DNA from: Flavobacteriales bacterium | GTDB lineage: Bacteria > Bacteroidota > Bacteroidia > Flavobacteriales > TMED113 | Direction of reading: 5' to 3' | DNA length: 47,608 bases | Assembly (NCBI GenBank): GCA_002863085.1 | Contig: PKDT01000084.1 | Span: forward strand, 1-47,608 | Shown: in pieces, positions 29,600 through 37,073 of the stretch | Position numbering within the stretch: the stretch's first letter is position 1 | Layout of the letters: each line of letters starts with the position of its first letter | Program-made: the position numbers and the translations under genes | The notes under the pieces: model-generated | Told to the model about the DNA's origin: nothing | The model's input: only the letters and a program-made list of their open reading frames with translations | The model's database searches: none

Positions 29600-31552
29600 A
29601 TGATAAGTGTTGAATTTCCTGATCAGACTGTAAAACAATTTCCCAAAGGAACAAGTCCATATGACATAGCAAAAAGCATAAGTGAAGGTTTGTCTAGAAA
29701 TGCTCTGGCAGCAAAAATTGATAATCAAATTACCGACTTAAATAAGGTAATCGAGTCAGATAAAACTGTCAAATTTGAACTTTTAACTTGGAATGATGAT
29801 GAAGGTAAATCTGTCTTCTGGCACTCCAGCGCGCATTTACTTGCAGAAGCCATACAATTCTACTATCCAAATGTAAAATTTGCAATAGGTCCTCCTATTG
29901 AAAATGGTTTCTACTATGACATCGAGTTTCCCGAAAACGTTTCTTTTTCTTCAGAGGATTTTTTGAGAATTGAAAGTAAAATAATTGAACTAGCAAAAAC
30001 AAAAAGTTCCTTCATTAGAAGTGAAGTTTCAAAAGAATATGCACTAAATTTCTTTAATCAAAAAAAAAATCAATACAAATTAGAACTCATTGAAGATCTA
30101 AATGAAAATAACATCACTTTTTACAAACAAGGTAACTTTACAGACCTATGTAAAGGACCACATATTCCCCATACTGGATTTATTAAGTCATTCAAATTGA
30201 TTAATGTTGCTGGTGCTTACTGGAGAGGAAGTGAAAAAAACAAACAATTAACTAGAATTTATGGAATATCTTTTCCCAAAAAAAAATTACTTGACGAATA
30301 TTTGTTAAAATATGAAGAAGCGAAAAAAAGAGACCACAGACTTATTGGTAAAAATATGGGCCTTTTCACATTTTCAAATAAAGTTGGTCAGGGACTCCCA
30401 CTCTGGCTCCCAAAAGGAGCAATTCTTAGAGACAGGTTAATTGATTTTATGAAAAAAACTCAGATGGATCGTGGTTATGAGCCAGTTATTACTCCACATA
30501 TTGGAGCTAAAGAGCTTTATGTATGTTCTGGACACTATGATAAATACGGAGAGGACTCATTTAAACCCATTCAAACACCCAATGAGAACGAAGAGTTTTT
30601 TTTAAAACCCATGAACTGTCCTCATCACTGTGAAATATTCAAATCACAACCAAGGTCATACAAAGATTTACCTATAAGATTAGCTGAATTTGGAACTGTT
30701 TATAGATATGAAAAAAGTGGCGAACTTCACGGTTTAACAAGAGTTCGTGGTTTTACTCAAGATGATGCACACATCTTTGTTTCTCAAAACCAAGTTCAAG
30801 AAGAATTTGAAAAAGTGATTGATTTGGTTCTTTACATTCTAAAAGCAATGGGATTCAATGACTATGTAGCTCAAATTTCTCTCAGAGACCAAAAAGACAA
30901 AAAAAAATATATTGGAAGTGATGAAAACTGGCAATTGTCTGAAAAAGCCATTATAGAAGCTGCAAATAATAAAAATATCAAGACAACTATTGAATATGGT
31001 GAAGCTGCATTCTATGGACCTAAACTTGATTTTATGATTAAAGATGCATTGGGTAGAAAGTGGCAACTCGGGACAATACAAATTGACTATAACTTACCTG
31101 AGCGATTTGATTTAAAATATAAGGGCGCCGATGACAAAATGCACCAACCAGTTATGATTCATCGTGCACCATTTGGATCTCTTGAAAGATTTATTGCTCT
31201 TTTAATTGAACATAACGGAGGGAATTTTCCTCTTTGGCTTACACCCAACCAGTTAATTATTCTTCCAATTAGTAAAAAACATAATGATTACTGTAAAAAA
31301 CTTTTAAAATCACTAAAAAAATACGATATTCGCGGTCACATTGATGACAGAAATGAAACAACAGGTAGAAAAGTAAGAGATGCTGAAAAAGACAGGATAC
31401 CTTTAATCATAATTGTTGGCGATGATGAAATAAAAAATAATTCACTTTCTGTTAGAAAAAATGGAGGTGAAGATTTGGGTAAAATGAGTATTGAACAACT
31501 TGTACAGATGATTCAATTAAACGTTGAAAAAGAACTCAATGAAAATAATTAA
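29600..31552 (+). CDS. thrS: Threonyl-tRNA synthetase
   Basis: TGS domain N-terminus; 'HSSAHLLAEAIQFYYP', 'LKPMNCPHHCEIF', 'APFGSLERFIALLIEHNGGNFPLWL'. Confidence 0.99.
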   Translation: MISVEFPDQTVKQFPKGTSPYDIAKSISEGLSRNALAAKIDNQITDLNKVIESDKTVKFELLTWNDDEGKSVFWHSSAHLLAEAIQFYYPNVKFAIGPPIENGFYYDIEFPENVSFSSEDFLRIESKIIELAKTKSSFIRSEVSKEYALNFFNQKKNQYKLELIEDLNENNITFYKQGNFTDLCKGPHIPHTGFIKSFKLINVAGAYWRGSEKNKQLTRIYGISFPKKKLLDEYLLKYEEAKKRDHRLIGKNMGLFTFSNKVGQGLPLWLPKGAILRDRLIDFMKKTQMDRGYEPVITPHIGAKELYVCSGHYDKYGEDSFKPIQTPNENEEFFLKPMNCPHHCEIFKSQPRSYKDLPIRLAEFGTVYRYEKSGELHGLTRVRGFTQDDAHIFVSQNQVQEEFEKVIDLVLYILKAMGFNDYVAQISLRDQKDKKKYIGSDENWQLSEKAIIEAANNKNIKTTIEYGEAAFYGPKLDFMIKDALGRKWQLGTIQIDYNLPERFDLKYKGADDKMHQPVMIHRAPFGSLERFIALLIEHNGGNFPLWLTPNQLIILPISKKHNDYCKKLLKSLKKYDIRGHIDDRNETTGRKVRDAEKDRIPLIIIVGDDEIKNNSLSVRKNGGEDLGKMSIEQLVQMIQLNVEKELNENN

Positions 31553-31570
31553 TTATAAAACTTAATAGCT

Positions 31571-32131
31571 ATAGCAATAAGAAAAAGAAATAAGGGAAAA
31601 AAACCTTGGAGAATAAAGAAAGAAAACCCCCACAAAATAAATAACTTTATTTTAGCTAGTACAATCAGACTAGTGGGAGACAACGTAGAACCTAAAGTCT
31701 GCACAAAAGATGAAGGCTTGAAGATTGCAAGCAACCTAGGACTAGATCTTGTAGAAATATCATCTAAATCTGATCCACCTGTTTGTAAAATTATAAACTA
31801 CAACAAGTTTCTTTATTCACAAAAGAAAAAGCAAAAGGAAATCAAATCTAAAACTGCTAAAGTAGTTATGAAAGAAATAAGATTTGGACCTAATACTGAC
31901 ACACATGATTACAATTTTAAATTAAATCATGCTACAAAATTTATTGATGACGGATGCAAATTGAAAGCTTACGTATTTTTTAAAGGAAGATCCATTATTC
32001 ACAAGGACCGCGGTGAAATTTTATTATTAAAATTAGCTCAAGACCTTGAAGAAAAAGCAAAAGTTGATCAATTGCCTAAGCTAGAGGGGAAAAGAATGAT
32101 AATGTTATTATCACCAATGTTAAAAAAATAA
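31571..32131 (+). CDS. infC: Translation initiation factor IF-3, apparently starting at ATA
   Basis: Body '[50 protein letters not shown]'. Upstream in-frame sequence reads (M)[37 protein letters not shown]. No in-frame ATG/GTG/TTG between TAA 31556-31558 and GTG 31673. Confidence 0.9.
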   Translation: MAIRKRNKGKKPWRIKKENPHKINNFILASTIRLVGDNVEPKVCTKDEGLKIASNLGLDLVEISSKSDPPVCKIINYNKFLYSQKKKQKEIKSKTAKVVMKEIRFGPNTDTHDYNFKLNHATKFIDDGCKLKAYVFFKGRSIIHKDRGEILLLKLAQDLEEKAKVDQLPKLEGKRMIMLLSPMLKK

Positions 32132-32141
32132 ATATACTGCT

Positions 32142-32339
32142 ATGCCAAAAATGAAAACTAATTCGAGTGCGAAAAAAAGATTTTCCGTTACCAGTTCAGG
32201 CAAAATTAAAAGGAAACATGCATTCAAGAGCCATATATTAACAAAGAAAAGCACAAAACAAAAACGTCGTTTAACAAATACTGGACTCGTTGATAAGTCA
32301 GATATGAAGAACGTTAAACAACAATTATCAATGAAATAG
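32142..32339 (+). CDS. rpmI: 50S ribosomal protein L35
   Basis: '[44 protein letters not shown]'. Confidence 0.98.
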   Translation: MPKMKTNSSAKKRFSVTSSGKIKRKHAFKSHILTKKSTKQKRRLTNTGLVDKSDMKNVKQQLSMK

Positions 32340-32352
32340 AGTTTATAACCGT

Positions 32353-32388
32353 GTAAATAGTCTTAAGTATCTTAGTATCACTATTTGC
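32353..32388 (+). promoter_or_regulatory. Hairpin in the rpmI-rplT spacer, possible r-protein regulatory element
   Basis: GTAAATAGT (32353-32361) pairs with ACTATTTGC (32380-32388), 9 bp with one G-U; inner CT(T)AAG-TAT-CTTAG can pair too; followed by an A-run. Confidence 0.45.
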
Positions 32389-32403
32389 AAAAAAAAAAAA
32401 ATT

Positions 32404-32748
32404 ATGCCTAGATCAGTCAATTCCGTTGCTGCGAAAGCAAGGAGAAAAAAAATTCTAAAACAAGCTAAAGGCTACTTTGGTAGAAGAAAAAACGTTTTCA
32501 CCGTAGCTAAAAATGCTGTTGAAAAAGCATTATCATATTCCTACAGAGACAGAAAAGTAAATAAAAGAAATTTCCGAGCACTTTGGATACAAAGAATTAA
32601 TGCTGGAGTCAGAGAATATGGTCTGTCATACTCACAATTTATGGGCTTGCTAAAGAAAAATGATATATCTCTCAACAGGAAAGTATTAGCTGACCTTGCG
32701 ATGAATCACAAAGATATCTTCAAATCTATTGTAGATAAAGTAAAGTAA
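32404..32748 (+). CDS. rplT: 50S ribosomal protein L20
   Basis: '[43 protein letters not shown]'. Confidence 0.99.
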   Translation: MPRSVNSVAAKARRKKILKQAKGYFGRRKNVFTVAKNAVEKALSYSYRDRKVNKRNFRALWIQRINAGVREYGLSYSQFMGLLKKNDISLNRKVLADLAMNHKDIFKSIVDKVK

Positions 32749-32752
32749 TTGT

Positions 32753-33727
32753 TTATTCACTAAGTCCCTCCAATGCGGGGATATATGAAGGATTAAGCAT
32801 TAAACAGTTTTTCCAATCAGCGTCTGCCAAATCATATTCTTTATTTAGGGTATAGGCATAAGCTCTTCCGTGAAAAGCTAGTAAAAAGCTATTATCTATT
32901 TCAATTGACCTAGTAAAATAACTAACTGACTCATCATATAATTCCAATTGCAACAAACAAAAACCAATGTTATAGTTGATATATTTTGATTCATTGTCGA
33001 TTTCAGCACCAACCTTATAAATTTTAACTGCCTCACTAAAATCATTTTTATTTTGATAAAACATACCATAATTGTAATAAACCTGAAAGTAGTCAGGGTA
33101 TAATTCAATAATTTTCTTAAAATATATTTCAGCTAACTCCTCATCATAATAATCGTTGTTAAGAGTAGTGTCACTGTGAATTAATGATAAAAGGGAAAGT
33201 GCCTCTCTTGAATTCGGTTTTTCTTCTAAGTGGGCTTCTAAAAATTTAATTGACTTTGCATACTTTTTTAATTCTCTAAGGTGTGAAATTAAATCAAAAG
33301 AAATCATTCCTTGATTAATTTTTGAAAGTGTGTCAATCATATTTAGACAATCCTTGTCTCTTACTAGACAGTACAAATTTGTTAGCTTTTCACGACACGG
33401 AATGTTATTTGGGTCATTAGAAATACATCTCTCCCATGATTTCTTAGAAATGCTTGTTTTGTTTAATTTAAAATAGATTTCACCTCTCAATAAGAGAACA
33501 CTCATGTCATTCTTAAAAATTTTATAAGCTTTATCAATTACATTTTTTGCTTCGATATAATTTCCACTTTCAAAAAGAATCTTTGATTTTTGAACTAAGG
33601 CATCAACATCGTTTGGGTCGTTAGTCAATACAACATTCAATGAATCAATTGGTGATTGATGATTTTTTGTTGAATTAATTTGACAGCTGTAAATTATTAA
33701 AATAATGAAAAAAAAAAAAAACTTCAT
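32753..33727 (-). CDS. TPR-repeat lipoprotein
   Basis: Lipobox 'IILIIYSCQINS'; multiple TPR units (e.g. 'FQVYYNYGMFYQNKNDFSEAVKIYKVGAEID'). Confidence 0.85.
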   Translation of the reverse strand: MKFFFFFIILIIYSCQINSTKNHQSPIDSLNVVLTNDPNDVDALVQKSKILFESGNYIEAKNVIDKAYKIFKNDMSVLLLRGEIYFKLNKTSISKKSWERCISNDPNNIPCREKLTNLYCLVRDKDCLNMIDTLSKINQGMISFDLISHLRELKKYAKSIKFLEAHLEEKPNSREALSLLSLIHSDTTLNNDYYDEELAEIYFKKIIELYPDYFQVYYNYGMFYQNKNDFSEAVKIYKVGAEIDNESKYINYNIGFCLLQLELYDESVSYFTRSIEIDNSFLLAFHGRAYAYTLNKEYDLADADWKNCLMLNPSYIPALEGLSE

Positions 33728-33729
33728 TT

Positions 33730-34722
33730 TTAGCTATATTTCAGCTTAATCTTGTTTTCAATTTCTGTTAATAATTCAGGATTATCCTTTAAAATAGATC
33801 TAACAGATTCTCGGCCTTGTCCTAACTTTGCTCCTTCATAGCTAAACCATGAGCCACTTTTTGAAATTATTCCATGTTCAACTCCGAGATCGATTATTTC
33901 TCCAGTCTTTGATATTCCCTCACCATACATTATATCAAATTGTGCATTTCTAAAAGGCGGAGCTACTTTATTTTTTACAATTTTAACTCTTGTTCTATTA
34001 CCAATTGTTGAGTCACCATCCTTAATCTGAGTGCTGCGTCTGATATCAATACGTACGGATGAATAAAACTTTAATGCATTACCCCCAGTTGTTGTCTCTG
34101 GGTTACCAAACATTACTCCAATCTTTTCTCTAAGTTGATTGATAAAAATACAAATGCAACCGGACTTACTTATTGTAGCAGTCATTTTTCTCAAAGCTTG
34201 CGACATTAACCTAGCTTGTAGACCCAACTTTGAATCACCCATTTCGCCTTCGATTTCACTCTTTGGAGTTAATGCAGCTACAGAATCAATAACAAGAATA
34301 TCAATAGCGGCAGACCTTATCAGATTATCAGCTATTTCTAGAGCTTGTTCACCACAATCAGGCTGAGAAATAAGTAAATTGTCAATGTCAACTCCAAGCT
34401 TTTTTGCATAAAATCGGTCAAATGCATGTTCGGCGTCAATAAAAGCTGCAATCCCACCTTTTTTTTGAGCTTCAGCAATTGCATGCAATGTCAATGTAGT
34501 TTTTCCGGATGATTCAGGACCAAATATTTCAATGACTCTGCCTTTAGGAAGTCCTCCAACTCCAAGTGCTAAATCAATTCCAATCGACCCGGTTGATATT
34601 GATTCAACGTCAATTATTGGTGCATCTCCTAATTTCATTATGGTTCCCTTACCATAAGTTTTATCAATTTTTTCCATCGTAAGCGCCAATGCCTTATGTT
34701 TTGCGTCTAATTCTTTTCCCAT
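33730..34722 (-). CDS. recA: Recombinase RecA
   Basis: '[30 protein letters not shown]', '[27 protein letters not shown]'. Confidence 0.99.
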   Translation of the reverse strand: MGKELDAKHKALALTMEKIDKTYGKGTIMKLGDAPIIDVESISTGSIGIDLALGVGGLPKGRVIEIFGPESSGKTTLTLHAIAEAQKKGGIAAFIDAEHAFDRFYAKKLGVDIDNLLISQPDCGEQALEIADNLIRSAAIDILVIDSVAALTPKSEIEGEMGDSKLGLQARLMSQALRKMTATISKSGCICIFINQLREKIGVMFGNPETTTGGNALKFYSSVRIDIRRSTQIKDGDSTIGNRTRVKIVKNKVAPPFRNAQFDIMYGEGISKTGEIIDLGVEHGIISKSGSWFSYEGAKLGQGRESVRSILKDNPELLTEIENKIKLKYS

Positions 34723-34723
34723 T

Positions 34724-35191
34724 TTATTCCGATTTATAAGATTCTAATATTTGTTGAGCATGATTTTTTGTGTCGACTTTTGAAAAAATTTTTTCAATCA
34801 ATCCTCCTTCACCAATAACAAAGGTTGTTCTATGTATTCCGTCATATTCACGACCCATAAATTTTTTGGGTCCATATACGCCAAACAATTTTGACATTTT
34901 TTTTTCGACATCCGCAATTAAATTAAATTTCAGATTATACTTAGATTTAAATTTAATATGAGAATTTACACTGTCAGGACTTACACCAACAACATCAAAT
35001 CCTTGGTCTAACAACTCTTCATAATTATTAGAAAGATTACAAGATTCGGCTGTACAGCCAGGGGTATTATCTTTTGGGTAAAAAAAAATTATTAATTTTT
35101 TATTCAAAAAATCGTCGTTGGTAACAATGACGGAATCCTGATTAAGTCCTGAAAAAGATGGCGATTTATCCCCTACTTTTAAGTGTGTCAT
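34724..35191 (-). CDS. bcp: Peroxiredoxin, Bcp/PrxQ type
   Basis: '[15 protein letters not shown]', '[22 protein letters not shown]'. Internal ATG 35191 preferred. Confidence 0.93.
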   Translation of the reverse strand: MTHLKVGDKSPSFSGLNQDSVIVTNDDFLNKKLIIFFYPKDNTPGCTAESCNLSNNYEELLDQGFDVVGVSPDSVNSHIKFKSKYNLKFNLIADVEKKMSKLFGVYGPKKFMGREYDGIHRTTFVIGEGGLIEKIFSKVDTKNHAQQILESYKSE

Positions 35192-35238
35192 GAAAAAATA
35201 TTTATACAAGTAAATTTAATAAAATCAATAAACTAAAT

Positions 35239-35874
35239 TCATTTAAACATTGATTTTCTTCCAATAATTTTACAAATTGGACATTTGTTCGGATTATGAG
35301 CGCGAGCTGGACAAAATTCTCTGCCAAAGTAAATTATTTGTAAATGAAGTTTGTTCCATAAGTTTTTTGGATAAAATTTTTTACAATCTTCCTCTGTCCT
35401 TTTTACACTTTTGCCAGTAGAAATACACCATCTGTATGATAAGCGATGGATGTGAGTATCAACTGGAAATGTAGAAATACCAAATGCTTGTGCCAAAACC
35501 ACTGAAGCAGTCTTGTGTCCAACTCCTGGAAAAGCTTCAAGTTTTTCCAAACTATTAGGTACTTTATTATCATGATACTTAACCAATTTTTTCGATAATG
35601 TACTTATTGCTTTTGATTTAGTTTGTGACAGTCCGCAGGGTCTAATAATTTCTTGAATTTTTGAAACCGGGAGATTGGACATTGTAATCGGGTTATCAGC
35701 AAGAGTAAATAATTTTGGTGTTACTTTGTTAACTCTTTCGTCAGTACACTGGGCAGATAGAAGAACAGCAATAAGAAGAGTGTAAGGGTCTTTGTGTTTT
35801 AGGGGGATTTCCGGTTCGCCATAAAGACTCTCTAAAGTATTAACAATGAAAGAAACTTTATCTTTTTTTTTCAT
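35239..35874 (-). CDS. nth: Endonuclease III
   Basis: 'LIAVLLSAQCTDERVNKVTPKLF', 'LEAFPGVGHKTASVVLAQAFGISTFPVDTHIHRL', C-terminal Cys cluster (FCPARAHNPNKCPIC). Confidence 0.96.
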   Translation of the reverse strand: MKKKDKVSFIVNTLESLYGEPEIPLKHKDPYTLLIAVLLSAQCTDERVNKVTPKLFTLADNPITMSNLPVSKIQEIIRPCGLSQTKSKAISTLSKKLVKYHDNKVPNSLEKLEAFPGVGHKTASVVLAQAFGISTFPVDTHIHRLSYRWCISTGKSVKRTEEDCKKFYPKNLWNKLHLQIIYFGREFCPARAHNPNKCPICKIIGRKSMFK

Positions 35875-35877
35875 TAG

Positions 35878-36069
35878 TTAGTTAAGTAAAATAACATTAC
35901 CATTGCAATCTAAAAAAAGAGATTGAGAATAAGAAGTTAATTTATAATTGTTATTAATAATTTCTTGTTCACAGATTTTTAAGTCCAAAATATTAATTTG
36001 TTGATCAACTAGATCTAAAAGACGATTAAGATTTTTTTTATTAGCAAAAGTAGATTTATCCATAGGCAT
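35878..36069 (-). CDS. Small protein of unknown function
   Basis: ORF in the co-directional run between sigma factor and nth; start at 'MPMDKSTFANKKNLNRLLDLVDQQ' preferred. Confidence 0.5.
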   Translation of the reverse strand: MPMDKSTFANKKNLNRLLDLVDQQINILDLKICEQEIINNNYKLTSYSQSLFLDCNGNVILLN

Positions 36070-36112
36070 TTTTTTTAAAAAACGAAAATACAAAGGATTT
36101 ATTGTTACTGAG

Positions 36113-36697
36113 CTAAATGTCTATTGACAATTGTTTGGACTTGATAATTTTTCTGAGATTGATTAGTGCATATCGCATTCTTCCTAAGGCAGTATTAATA
36201 CTTAAGTTTTGGCTTTCTGCAATTTCAGCAAAACTCATGTTTGAATAGAATCGCATTTTAAGAACATTTTTTTGATTTTCTGGAAGATAATTTATCAAAA
36301 GTTTAAGTTCGGAACTAATTCTTTCATTAATCATTAAATCTTCTTTACTTTGTTCAGTGTCAGAAACAAAATCAAATATATTGTAAGACTCATTAGATCT
36401 GACAAATTTATTTTTTTTGATTTTTCGATAATAATCAATTATGAGGTTATGAGCAATTCTTGTTACCCATGATATAAATTTACCTTGTTCATTATACATG
36501 CCCCTCTTTAAGGTATTAATTACCTTTATGTATGTGTCTTGAAAAATATCTTCGGCGAGCGAAATGTCATTTACTTTGGATACGATGAAATAAAGAAGTC
36601 GACTTCTGTGACGATTTATTACAATATTGAGTGATTTTTCTGAACCAGCGAGGTAGGACGAAATGAGTTGTTCGTCGGATTTTACTTTAATAGACAT
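36113..36697 (-). CDS. RNA polymerase sigma factor, sigma-70 family (ECF-like)
   Basis: 'LLYFIVSKVNDISLAEDIFQDTYIKVINTL', 'FISWVTRIAHNLIIDYYRK', 'LPENQKNVLKMRFYSNMSFAEIAESQNLSINTALGRMRYALINLRK'. Confidence 0.95.
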   Translation of the reverse strand: MSIKVKSDEQLISSYLAGSEKSLNIVINRHRSRLLYFIVSKVNDISLAEDIFQDTYIKVINTLKRGMYNEQGKFISWVTRIAHNLIIDYYRKIKKNKFVRSNESYNIFDFVSDTEQSKEDLMINERISSELKLLINYLPENQKNVLKMRFYSNMSFAEIAESQNLSINTALGRMRYALINLRKIIKSKQLSIDI

Positions 36698-36822
36698 AAT
36701 TCTTATTTTAATTTTTTTTAAATAAGTAATTATATATCTATAGGCTTGATTATTGGTTATATCGTAAATTTACAAAAAATATTTAATGCATGAGAATATT
36801 TCGTTTCAAATAATTTAATTAA

Positions 36823-36830
36823 TAAATTTG
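36823..36830 (+). promoter_or_regulatory. TAAATTTG, match to Bacteroidota -7 consensus TAnnTTTG
   Basis: Exact match, 6 nt before ATG 36837. No TTG -33 element seen at usual spacing. Confidence 0.3.
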
Positions 36831-36836
36831 AAAATC

Positions 36837-37073
36837 ATGATTTTGAAATATTTAATAATTGGATATTCTATTTTAATTACTGCAATTATATCTAACATAA
36901 TTGCTAACTGTATCTCATTGACTACTTGGTATATGTTTTTTGAAACTGTTTCTGAAAAGGGATTTAAAACACTAAAATTATTGGACTTAATTTGGTTATT
37001 TTTAATATATCCTCTTCTGTTGAGCTTGGGCTATATTATTGGTGAAAAAATTTACTTACATTTTGCGACATAA
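36837..37073 (+). CDS. Small predicted membrane protein
   Basis: 'MILKYLIIGYSILITAIISNIIANCISLTTWY...LIWLFLIYPLLLSLGYIIGEKIYL'. ATG 36837 preferred to TTG 36828; stop overlaps uvrA start. Confidence 0.6.
   Translation: MILKYLIIGYSILITAIISNIIANCISLTTWYMFFETVSEKGFKTLKLLDLIWLFLIYPLLLSLGYIIGEKIYLHFAT

Noticed and set aside
32353-32401. rpmI-rplT hairpin plus A-run as an intrinsic terminator
   Set aside because: On the plus strand the hairpin is followed by A, not U; on the minus strand the T-run precedes the hairpin.
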